DNA of 5,228 nucleotides from positions 1 through 5,228 of the forward strand of contig CANFLJ010000161.1 of NCBI GenBank assembly GCA_947447815.1. The letters are read 5' to 3'. Below the pieces are notes generated by a model. It did no database searches, had not been told where the DNA came from, and saw only the letters and a program-made list of their open reading frames with translations. This stretch comes from Chitinophagaceae bacterium. Lineage in GTDB: Bacteria > Bacteroidota > Bacteroidia > Chitinophagales > Chitinophagaceae. The number at the start of each line of letters is the position of its first letter. Position 1 is the first letter of the stretch. Below are positions 1 through 5,228 of this stretch, piece by piece. The position numbers and the translations under genes are program-made.

Positions 1-203
1 GTAGTACAGCCACATTCTGCAGTAGCTACGTCTACAATTACGGGTTTATTGCTGGTGTTTTTGAAAGCAAATTCGAAAGTAGCAGGTTTGTTGTGTACTA
101 CCTTACCAAAAGAATGGGTGGTAGTTACAAACTGTACCGGACTTTGTGCCATAGCAAAAGATGCTACGAATAAAAAACTAAATATTGCAATGATCTTCTT
201 CAT
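1..203 (-). CDS. Exported DUF1573 domain protein, 3' end cut by window edge
   Basis: Only the first 67 codons are present; the gene continues past the left edge. Residues 1-20 form a signal peptide: a Lys-Lys start, a hydrophobic core (IIAIFSFLFVASFA) and a likely cleavage after A-M-A before Gln20, so the product is probably periplasmic or surface-exposed. The mature part begins with the DUF1573 pattern: an F/H-S-F-G-K-V strand (about 30-35), F-E-F-A-F-K-N-T (43-50), then V-x-x-A-x-A-E-C-G-C-T at 57-67. The Cys-Gly-Cys-Thr motif is the hallmark of this Ig-like family, which is abundant in Bacteroidota and whose biochemical role is not established. The gene lies 30 nt downstream of another DUF1573 gene on the same strand, so the two are probably cotranscribed and arose by duplication. 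The start at 203 is chosen because it yields the intact signal peptide. No clear Shine-Dalgarno sequence precedes it. Confidence 0.88.
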   Translation of the reverse strand, partial: MKKIIAIFSFLFVASFAMAQSPVQFVTTTHSFGKVVHNKPATFEFAFKNTSNKPVIVDVATAECGCT

Positions 204-233
204 CTTAAAATGATATTAAGTAGTAATGGGTAA

Positions 234-731
234 TTATTCTCCTGCTGGTTTTAATTTATCGGCAGCTGGATTTGCTGGAGCTGGTGCAGAAGGTACAGTA
301 AATGTTTCTCCTTTGAAAGTAACTGATTTAGTAAATTCGTTATTATTCAAAAAGATGGTTACAGACTTTCCAAAAGAACCTAAAACACCTGCGTTGAAAC
401 CTAAAGTAACTTTAATAGTTTCGCCAGGGCCAAATTTTTGTCCTTTTGTATATTTTGGGGTTGTACAACCGCAACTTACCTGTACGTTATCTAAAGTAGC
501 AGAGTCGGAGCTGATATTTTTGATAAACAAATCGTACTCTACTGGTTTTCCTTGTGCTATTTTACCAAAGTTCCAGTCGTCGTTTGTAAAAGCAAAATAC
601 TTAGTAATGTCTTTAGGTGCTTTAGCTGCTTCTACTGCTGGAGCTGCTGGTGCTTTTGTTTCTGCTTTTTGTTGAGCAAAAGTCAAAGTAGTAATAATTA
701 ATCCTGCTGCTAGTAATACAATTCTTTTCAT
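234..731 (-). CDS. Exported DUF1573 domain protein with Ala/Pro-rich ends
   Basis: This 165-residue protein has a signal peptide (K-R, then hydrophobic core 4-18, cleavage probably after T-F-A at 19), an Ala/Pro/Lys-rich linker (about 21-40), and one DUF1573 Ig-like domain (about 43-145). Family marks are F-G-K-I-A-Q-G-K-P (55-63), F-I-K-N-I-S (69-74), the S-C-G-C-T-T-P motif (86-92) and G-P-G-E-T-I-K-V (101-108). A second Ala/Pro-rich stretch closes the protein (about 147-165). The domain is typical of periplasmic or surface proteins in Bacteroidota; its function is unknown, and the paired cysteines may bind metal or form a disulfide. The low-complexity flanks suggest flexible linkers. It is the first gene of a probable two-gene unit with the partial DUF1573 gene 30 nt downstream. 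The start is supported by the signal peptide and by an A-rich leader. An overlapping plus-strand frame at 226-675 is its Gly/Ala-rich shadow. Confidence 0.9.
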   Translation of the reverse strand: MKRIVLLAAGLIITTLTFAQQKAETKAPAAPAVEAAKAPKDITKYFAFTNDDWNFGKIAQGKPVEYDLFIKNISSDSATLDNVQVSCGCTTPKYTKGQKFGPGETIKVTLGFNAGVLGSFGKSVTIFLNNNEFTKSVTFKGETFTVPSAPAPANPAADKLKPAGE

Positions 732-749
732 TTTAATTTCTTTTAATTT
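731..749 (-). promoter_or_regulatory. A-rich translation start region with a 9-bp direct repeat
   Basis: On the minus strand the DUF1573 start codon is preceded by two copies of AAATTAAAA with a 10-nt period (731-739 and 741-749 on the plus strand). There is no Shine-Dalgarno motif. Bacteroidota mRNAs commonly start translation from A-rich leaders with little SD pairing, so this is probably an ordinary, perhaps strong, initiation region for that phylum. The repeat itself may be chance in AT-rich DNA. Confidence 0.4.
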
Positions 750-793
750 GAGTGTAAAAATATTTTATTATTTGATTTGACGATTATTAATAC

Positions 794-813
794 CAAAATT
801 AATGCCAAATTTA
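794..813 (-). promoter_or_regulatory. Candidate -7 boxes for the DUF1573 gene pair
   Basis: Two overlapping-range matches to the Bacteroidota primary sigma -7 consensus TAnnTTTG lie on the minus strand: TAAATTTG at 806-813 and TAATTTTG at 794-801, 12 nt apart. Transcription from either would give a leader of roughly 55-75 nt before the start codon at 731. I found no TTTG at the expected -33 spacing for either box (the nearest upstream one is at 844-847, too far away), so the promoter call rests on the -7 element only. Confidence 0.35.
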
Positions 814-880
814 AGTTTTGTGCGTATTTTTTTTCTTAAAAGCCAAATAAACCACCCAAATTTGTATTTTTAAACTACCT

Positions 881-924
881 TTCAATACAATAGGGCTAAA
901 TCTATGTATTGAATGCTAGATTTA
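881..924. repeat. Two interlocking perfect inverted repeats
   Basis: Repeat 1 is TTCAATACA (881-889) with TGTATTGAA (905-913), a perfect 9-bp stem. Repeat 2 is TAAATCTA (897-904) with TAGATTTA (917-924), a perfect 8-bp stem. The first arm of repeat 2 lies in the loop of repeat 1, directly against its second arm. The stems therefore either form as alternatives or interlock in the order of an H-type pseudoknot (connecting segments of 7, 0 and 3 nt on the plus strand). As DNA, the same arrangement could be a pair of overlapping operators. It lies 78 nt upstream of the E1 gene and about 150 nt upstream of the DUF1573 gene. The remaining sequence of 732-1001 is AT-rich, with no gene and no convincing plus-strand promoter. 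Confidence 0.5.
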
Positions 925-1001
925 AAGAAGCTAATTCAACCCTTTTAAAACTGGTTTAATACACGAAATTTAAAAGTTACAATAAAATTTGTTATTGTTG
1001 T

Positions 1002-3392
1002 ATGGAACATTCTATCAAATTAAGTTATAAAGACGATATGCTTTCTTACGAAGGATTTAAAAATCATGTACTGGGCGATTACAGAATTGCGGTTATAAGT
1101 CGCGAAACCAGCTTATTGGGCAGAAGAGAAGTGCTGACTGGCAAGGCTAAGTTTGGTATTTTTGGTGATGGCAAAGAAGTAGCACAGATTGCGATGGCTA
1201 AATACTTTAATTCTGGCGATTTCAGAACGGGGTATTACCGCGATCAGACTTTTATGTTTGCTACGGGCCTGGCTAGTGTAGAGCAATTCTTCTCGCAATT
1301 ATACGCTGATTCTAATTTAAAAAACGAACCTTTTAGTGGTGGCAGACAGATGGTTGCCCATTTTTCTACCCGCTTTGTGGATGATAATGGTAAATGGCTG
1401 GATCTGGCAAACCGTAAAAATGTAACTTCTGATATTTCTACTACTGCAGGACAGATGCCAAGAGCCCTTGGGGTTGCATTTGCATCGAAATGTTTTAGAA
1501 AAAACAGAGAACTACATGAATATGATACGTTGAGCCATAAAGGGAATGAAATTAGTTTCTGTACTATTGGGGATGCATCTACCAGTGAAGGTCATTTCTG
1601 GGAGATAATGAATACTGCCGGGGTAGAACAAGTGCCATTGGCCGTATTTGTATGGGATGATGGCTATGGTATATCGGTACCTACTCAACTGCAAACTACC
1701 AAAGGATCGATATCCGATGCTATGCAGGGATTGCAGAAAGAACCGGGTACCAATGGCGTAAATATTTATAAAGTAAAAGCATGGGATTATGCTGCACTTT
1801 GCGAAACTTTTGAAATGGCTTTGCAAAGAGTAAGAGAGACGCATACGCCTGCTATGTTTCATATAGAAGAGGTAACACAACCGCAGGGGCACTCTACCAG
1901 TGGTAGTCACGAAAGATATAAGAGTCCAGAAAGACTGCAATGGGAGCGCGACTGGGATTGCCTGAAGAAGATGAAAGAGTGGATAATAGAATCTGAAATT
2001 GCTACTGAAGCAGAATTGACAGATCTGGAAGCTGAAGCGAAAATATATGTTCGTGAATCGAAGGACAGAGCTTGGGAAAAATACATTACACCACTTAAAG
2101 CATTAGTACAGAAAGGTGTTGATGTAATAAAGTCGGTAGAAGTAACTGACATAGAAGTATACAATACTATTGAAGGCATTTCAAATAGTCTTTTATCCAT
2201 CAATGAACCCCTTGTTAAAGATGTGCTGGCTGCTCTTTATGCGGTAATGGAATTGCTGCATACAAAGGAAGAACTGGCTAAAATTGAGCCTTTCTATAAT
2301 CAGCTATTAGCGGATACTCAAAATACGTATAGCTCGCATCTGTATAACGAAAGTCCTAAAAGTGCGCTGAAAGTAGAGCATATAAAACCAATGATTCCTT
2401 TTGATGCTCCTGCTATCAATGGGTATGAGATACTGAATAAATATTTTGATACTTTATTTGCTACTAATCCATTGGTGTATGCTTTTGGAGAAGATCTGGG
2501 CAATATAGGCGATGTAAACCAGGGCTTTGCGGGATTGCAAAAGAAACATGGAATAGATAGAATATTTGACACCAATATAGCCGAACTATCTATAGTAGGA
2601 AGAGCATTGGGAATGTCGTTGAGAGGATTGAGACCTATTGCAGAAATTCAATATCTTGATTATCTGTTGTACGGATTACAACCCCTTAGTGATGATGCAA
2701 GTACTACCCATTTCAGAACAAAAGGACAGCAGAGTTGTCCATTAATTATCCGTACCCGTGGTCATAGACTGGAAGGTATCTGGCATAGTGGTAGTCCGAT
2801 GGGCATGGCACTAAATACGCTAAGAGGAATGTATATCTGTGTGCCAAGAAATATGGTACAGGGCGTGGGAATGTATAATACTTTGCTGAAGGGAAATGAT
2901 CCTGCTATAGTAGTAGAATGTTTGAATGGATACAGACTGAAAGAAAAATTGCCTGCCAACCTACTGGAATTTACGGTGCCATTGGGTATGCCGGAAGTGA
3001 TAAGAGAAGGAGATGACATTACGATTGTATCTTATGGATCTACCTTGAGGATTATAGAAGATGCTGCAGAGAGACTGGAAAAACAAAGTATTAATTGCGA
3101 GATAGTGGATATACAGACTTTGTTGCCTTTTGATATTAATCATCGTATACTGGAATCGCTTAAAAAGACCAGTCGTATTTTATTTGTAGATGAAGACGTG
3201 CCGGGTGGTGCATCGGCATACATGTTTAATAAAGTGATGGAAGAACAGAATGGTTACAAATGGATAGATGTAGCACCAAGAACGATATCTTCTCAGGCGC
3301 ACAGACCTTGTTATGGTAGCGATGGAGACTACTTTAGCAAACCAAATGTAGAGCAGATAATGAGAGTGGTAAGAGAGATGGTGAACGAATAG
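1002..3392 (+). CDS. Fused 2-oxoacid dehydrogenase E1 alpha-beta, ThDP-dependent
   Basis: This 796-residue cytoplasmic protein joins the E1alpha and E1beta chains of a branched-chain-type 2-oxoacid dehydrogenase. E1 decarboxylates the 2-oxoacid on thiamine diphosphate and passes the acyl group to the lipoyl domain of E2. The E1alpha half (about 20-310) shows the substrate-channel G-Y-Y-R-D (77-81), the ThDP/Mg motif G-D-A-S-T-S-E-G (190-197) ending in W-D-D-G-Y-G-I-S (218-225), and the loop G-H-S-T-S (296-300), equivalent to the regulated loop of human E1alpha. A helical linker spans about 310-460. The E1beta half has F-G-E-D-L-G (495-500), D-T-N-I-A-E with the probable cofactor-activating Glu528, W-H-S-G (594-597), and a transketolase C-terminal domain from about 670. 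Separate subunits are usual in other phyla; the fusion is common in Bacteroidota, where such genes have at times been misnamed formylmethanofuran dehydrogenase. No E2/E3 neighbour is seen, so the substrate (branched-chain oxoacid or pyruvate) is not settled. It is the first in-frame start and has no SD sequence. Confidence 0.94.
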   Translation: MEHSIKLSYKDDMLSYEGFKNHVLGDYRIAVISRETSLLGRREVLTGKAKFGIFGDGKEVAQIAMAKYFNSGDFRTGYYRDQTFMFATGLASVEQFFSQLYADSNLKNEPFSGGRQMVAHFSTRFVDDNGKWLDLANRKNVTSDISTTAGQMPRALGVAFASKCFRKNRELHEYDTLSHKGNEISFCTIGDASTSEGHFWEIMNTAGVEQVPLAVFVWDDGYGISVPTQLQTTKGSISDAMQGLQKEPGTNGVNIYKVKAWDYAALCETFEMALQRVRETHTPAMFHIEEVTQPQGHSTSGSHERYKSPERLQWERDWDCLKKMKEWIIESEIATEAELTDLEAEAKIYVRESKDRAWEKYITPLKALVQKGVDVIKSVEVTDIEVYNTIEGISNSLLSINEPLVKDVLAALYAVMELLHTKEELAKIEPFYNQLLADTQNTYSSHLYNESPKSALKVEHIKPMIPFDAPAINGYEILNKYFDTLFATNPLVYAFGEDLGNIGDVNQGFAGLQKKHGIDRIFDTNIAELSIVGRALGMSLRGLRPIAEIQYLDYLLYGLQPLSDDASTTHFRTKGQQSCPLIIRTRGHRLEGIWHSGSPMGMALNTLRGMYICVPRNMVQGVGMYNTLLKGNDPAIVVECLNGYRLKEKLPANLLEFTVPLGMPEVIREGDDITIVSYGSTLRIIEDAAERLEKQSINCEIVDIQTLLPFDINHRILESLKKTSRILFVDEDVPGGASAYMFNKVMEEQNGYKWIDVAPRTISSQAHRPCYGSDGDYFSKPNVEQIMRVVREMVNE

Positions 3393-3410
3393 TTTAAAAA
3401 TGTTTTGATA

Positions 3411-3456
3411 TAAAAGAGAGGCTGCTATGATCATCATCATAGCAGCCTCTCTTTTT
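3411..3456. terminator. Bidirectional intrinsic terminator between convergent genes
   Basis: Arms at 3412-3430 and 3437-3455 pair perfectly over 19 bp around the loop TCATCA. The GC-rich middle of the stem (GAGAGGCTGC) is flanked by AAAA on the left and TTTTT on the right, so each strand reads as hairpin plus U-tract. It lies 19 nt after the E1 stop codon and 20 nt after the stop of the small minus-strand gene at 3475-3657, and can end transcription from both. Confidence 0.92.
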
Positions 3457-3474
3457 AGATATATTTAATAGGAC

Positions 3475-3657
3475 TTATAAAAGCCCTAATTTCTTAGCCT
3501 TGGCTTTTTGTCCTGGTATAAGTTTAATTTCTCCTTCAAACAAATTCTTAGCACTTGCTTCAAGGCTTCTTAATTTCATGATTTTTCTGTTATATTCCAG
3601 ACTGCCTTCAATTGGCTCTCTGCCTAAAATTTTAACCAATTTATCGTAGTAAGTCAT
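3475..3657 (-). CDS. Small basic hypothetical protein, possible partner of upstream gene
   Basis: I do not recognise this 60-residue protein. It has no signal peptide or membrane segment. It is rich in Lys and Arg (about 13 basic to 7 acidic residues), with a probable amphipathic helix over about 20-40 (Y-N-R-K-I-M-K-L-R-S-L-E-A) and a basic tail, K-A-K-A-K-K-L-G-L-L, at 51-60. It starts 9 nt after the stop codon of the 97-codon gene and ends 20 nt before the shared terminator, so it is almost surely cotranscribed with that gene. The tight spacing and small size suit a toxin-antitoxin or toxin-immunity pair, but no antitoxin domain is visible and its basic charge is not what one expects of a typical acidic antitoxin. 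A small RNA- or DNA-binding protein is an alternative. Coding is supported by the clean reading frame, normal composition and position before the terminator. Confidence 0.6.
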   Translation of the reverse strand: MTYYDKLVKILGREPIEGSLEYNRKIMKLRSLEASAKNLFEGEIKLIPGQKAKAKKLGLL

Positions 3658-3666
3658 CTGAAAATT

Positions 3667-3960
3667 TTAATATTTAAAACAAGTGATAATCATGGCGAAG
3701 GTAGCATATATCTCAGTTACTATTTTATAACGTATTCCATTCTTGTTATCAGTTACTAATCCTTCGTATCTTCTTTCTCCATTTTTCTTCCATTCCGACA
3801 CAGACTTTGCAAGTTGCTGAATTCTAATATGTTTTAATGGATGAGATTTTGGGTCATTTAAGTAATTGTTCATTATATGTTCTGCAGATTGTCCAGTAAA
3901 CAATATGCCAACATTTCTTTTTCTGAATGTAATGAAACCACTGTGATAATAGGAGATCAT
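3667..3960 (-). CDS. Small hypothetical protein, weak resemblance to RelE/BECR-like nucleases
   Basis: This 97-residue protein is not one I can name. By eye its secondary structure runs: beta strand (about 15-22, R-N-V-G-I-L-F-T), helix (24-34, S-A-E-H-I-M-N-N-Y-L), helix (41-60, L-K-H-I-R-I-Q-Q-L-A-K-S-V), then three strands (64-71, 76-84 and 87-96, ending I-I-T-C-F-K-Y). That beta-alpha-alpha-beta-beta-beta order is the layout of RelE/BECR-fold RNases and some DUF4258-type proteins, with possible active residues His28, Arg64, Tyr78 and Lys79. This is pattern resemblance only. There is no signal peptide. The gene lies 62 nt downstream of rsmE on the same strand and 9 nt before the 60-codon gene. 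Its start at 3960 is preceded by TTTGAGGG, which gives both an SD-like GAGG and a nearby -7-like box. An ordinary hypothetical protein remains quite possible. Confidence 0.6.
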   Translation of the reverse strand: MISYYHSGFITFRKRNVGILFTGQSAEHIMNNYLNDPKSHPLKHIRIQQLAKSVSEWKKNGERRYEGLVTDNKNGIRYKIVTEIYATFAMIITCFKY

Positions 3961-3998
3961 AATCCCTCAAATTTACCAATATTATTCAAGAATGATTA
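3961..3998 (-). promoter_or_regulatory. Candidate promoter and operator before the small-gene pair
   Basis: On the minus strand TAAATTTG (3968-3975) fits the Bacteroidota -7 box TAnnTTTG and ends 7 nt before the ATG, so a transcript from it would be leaderless or nearly so. A partly palindromic ATTATTC-AA-GAATGAT (3981-3996, one T-G mismatch) lies just upstream, where an autoregulator could bind. GAGGG at 3964-3968 on the minus strand would otherwise serve as a ribosome binding site on a read-through transcript from rsmE. No -33 TTTG is seen at proper spacing. Confidence 0.3.
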
Positions 3999-4022
3999 TT
4001 TATTTGACGTTTAGCAAATCGC

Positions 4023-4724
4023 CTATAGATTCACTGCCAGCGTAGCGGCCACAATACCAGCTGTTTCTGTTCTTAGCCTGGTATTACCTAAAGAGATGGG
4101 AAGAAAGTTCTTATCTAAGGCTTCTTTTATTTCATCGGGTGTAAAATCTCCTTCAGGGCCAATTAGTATGGCCAGATTATTTTCCAGTGTATAATGCTGA
4201 AGCAATTGCTTTTCATCTTCAGTGCAATGTGCTATAAAGTTCTGTTTACAGTTATTATTTTTCAGGAATGAATCGAACGTAACAGGTGCAGATAATACGG
4301 GTAAATAGGTTTGTTTGCTTTGCAGCATGGCCGATACTACAATGTTGTTCATCCTATCTTGTCGGAAGTATTGTTTTTCGGTTCTATTACATATTAATGG
4401 AATGATATTGGCAATACCAAGCTCAGTAGCTTTTTCCAGAAACCATTCAAAACGATTTGCATTCTTCAGTAAAGAAATAGCAATCGTAATATTACGTATT
4501 GGGGGAGTAGTTTGTTCCGCTTTTATAATGGATACAATACAGTTTCTTTTATCTTCTTTTGTAATGATAGCTTGAAAATAACCCCCAACTCCGTCCGTTA
4601 GAATCAGCGCCTCGCCTTGCTTCATTCGGAGTACCTGAATACAATGTTTGCTGGTATCCTCGTTAAGTGCAATCTGCGTACCCTGAAGAGGCGATTCCTG
4701 AATATAAAAATAAGGTAAGTCCAT
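4023..4724 (-). CDS. rsmE: 16S rRNA (uracil(1498)-N(3))-methyltransferase RsmE
   Basis: This 233-residue cytoplasmic enzyme uses S-adenosylmethionine to methylate N3 of U1498 (E. coli numbering) in the 30S decoding region. It belongs to the SPOUT, knotted methyltransferase superfamily. The N-terminal PUA-like RNA-binding part (about 1-70) contains H-C-I-Q-V-L-R-M-K-Q-G-E (27-38) and L-T-D-G (42-45). The SPOUT domain follows, with E-K-A-T-E-L-G-I (97-104), M-L-Q-S-K-Q-T-Y-L-P (133-142), the SAM-binding I-G-P-E-G-D-F-T-P-D-E (188-198) and the C-terminal knot motif L-G-N-T-R-L-R-T-E-T-A (212-222). Length is normal for the family and all key motifs are intact. It lies 30 nt downstream of dnaB on the same strand and may share its transcript. 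The start at 4724 gives the usual M-x-L-P-Y-F-Y N-terminus. Confidence 0.96.
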   Translation of the reverse strand: MDLPYFYIQESPLQGTQIALNEDTSKHCIQVLRMKQGEALILTDGVGGYFQAIITKEDKRNCIVSIIKAEQTTPPIRNITIAISLLKNANRFEWFLEKATELGIANIIPLICNRTEKQYFRQDRMNNIVVSAMLQSKQTYLPVLSAPVTFDSFLKNNNCKQNFIAHCTEDEKQLLQHYTLENNLAILIGPEGDFTPDEIKEALDKNFLPISLGNTRLRTETAGIVAATLAVNL

Positions 4725-4754
4725 ACCGATATACCCGTAGATTAAAGGTCTGTA

Positions 4755-5228
4755 TTAAAAAATATTTTCATCATCATCAAAGCTTTCATTCATTCTACTT
4801 CCCTTCTGAATAAATAGCTTACTTCCACCGCCGCTACCAAATGTATTATCATCAGGCGTGGTAGGCAAAGAAGTCCATTTTCCTTGTGGCAATCCACTAG
4901 GGCCGCCGTCCAGTTCTTCAAACTTTTGTATATGAAGTAGTGCTCTTAGTTTTACGATATCCAGAGAACCATTTCTATGTTTTGCAATTTTAATATGGGT
5001 TTCTCCTTTTACACTTTCTCCCTGATCATCAGTCAGAATTTCGTGGTATTCAGGACGATAAATAAACATTACCATATCCGCATCCTGCTCTATCGCTCCC
5101 GACTCTCTAAGATCACTCAACTGAGGCATCTTATTGGTTTCTTTTCTGGTCTCCAATGCTCTACTCAACTGACTCAGTGCAATGATAGGCACCTGAAGTT
5201 CTTTAGCCATTGCTTTCAGGTTACGAGA
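4755..5228 (-). CDS. dnaB: Replicative DNA helicase DnaB, C-terminal part (5' end outside window)
   Basis: The last 157 residues of the hexameric replicative helicase are present; the N-terminal domain and the Walker A and B motifs lie beyond the right edge. DnaB unwinds DNA at the replication fork, driven by NTP hydrolysis, and recruits primase. Fragment residues 1-10 (S-R-N-L-K-A-M-A-K-E) lead into the RecA-fold motif A-L-S-Q-L-S-R (17-23), then S-D-L-R-E-S-G-A-I-E-Q-D-A-D (38-51) with M-F-I-Y-R-P (54-59), and K-H-R-N-G (83-87) holding the basic residues that reach the neighbouring subunit's nucleotide. After the core (to about 106) comes a Gly/Pro/Ser-rich flexible tail with G-S-G-G-G-S (131-136), ending in the acidic tip S-F-D-D-D-E-N-I-F. 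The Met at 5210 is internal: coding continues upstream with conserved helicase sequence, so the gene should be read as open at the edge. The rsmE gene follows 30 nt downstream. Confidence 0.95.
   Translation of the reverse strand, partial: SRNLKAMAKELQVPIIALSQLSRALETRKETNKMPQLSDLRESGAIEQDADMVMFIYRPEYHEILTDDQGESVKGETHIKIAKHRNGSLDIVKLRALLHIQKFEELDGGPSGLPQGKWTSLPTTPDDNTFGSGGGSKLFIQKGSRMNESFDDDENIF

Noticed and set aside
226..675. Long plus-strand open frame rich in Gly and Ala
   Set aside because: It lies wholly opposite the DUF1573 gene, has no family features, and its composition mirrors the Ala/Pro-rich codons of the real gene.
757..766. Palindrome AAAATATTTT
   Set aside because: A simple A/T run in an AT-rich intergenic region, with no further structure.
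983..991. TAAAATTTG just before the E1 start codon as a -7 promoter box
   Set aside because: The spacing between TA and TTTG is one base too long for TAnnTTTG, no -33 partner is seen, and it is only 10 nt from the ATG.
1512..1940. Minus-strand open frame opposite the E1 gene, and others like it between 1113 and 3440
   Set aside because: All are antisense to strongly conserved E1 coding sequence, have unlikely composition and no recognisable domains.
3967..4007. Inverted repeat TCAAAT ... ATTTGA upstream of the 97-codon gene
   Set aside because: Only 6 bp with a 29-nt gap in AT-rich DNA; easily chance.
3658..4022. Mobile element remnant around the small-gene pair
   Set aside because: No transposase or integrase fragment, no terminal inverted repeats and no target-site duplication could be found at its borders.
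4315..4575. Plus-strand open frame of 86 codons inside rsmE
   Set aside because: It is antisense to conserved RsmE sequence with no promoter or domain evidence.

Overview
The window looks like chromosomal DNA of a Bacteroidota bacterium, perhaps from the Chitinophagaceae or a related group. The evidence is AT-rich DNA, A-rich leaders mostly without Shine-Dalgarno sequences, TAnnTTTG-type -7 boxes, two DUF1573 exported proteins in tandem, and a single-chain E1alpha-E1beta 2-oxoacid dehydrogenase of the kind common in this phylum. The lineage is inferred from these traits, not from a search.

Left part (1-731, minus strand): two adjacent genes for exported DUF1573 proteins, the downstream one cut by the window edge. 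Next comes a 270-base divergent intergenic region (732-1001). It holds two candidate -7 boxes for the DUF1573 pair and an unusual pair of interlocking inverted repeats at 881-924.

Centre (1002-3392, plus strand): one long gene for a fused thiamine-diphosphate-dependent E1 component of a 2-oxoacid dehydrogenase complex, most like the branched-chain type. No E2 or E3 gene is beside it. It ends at a near-perfect 19-bp hairpin with T/A tracts on both sides (3411-3456), which can stop transcription from both directions.

Right part (3475-5228, minus strand): reading in the direction of transcription, the 3' part of the replicative helicase gene dnaB, then rsmE (16S rRNA U1498 N3-methyltransferase), then two small unrecognised genes of 97 and 60 codons only 9 nt apart, running into the shared terminator. 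The dnaB and rsmE genes are housekeeping. The two small genes look like an accessory cassette. The predicted alpha/beta layout of the 97-residue protein is reminiscent of small RelE/BECR-like nucleases, so a toxin-antitoxin or toxin-immunity pair is possible but unproven.

Most of the window is ordinary. The points most worth a second look are the small-gene pair, the interlocked repeats in the divergent intergenic region, the Asn-to-Asp change in the thiamine-diphosphate motif of E1, and the SSB-like acidic tip at the DnaB C-terminus. I saw no tRNA, rRNA, CRISPR array or insertion sequence.
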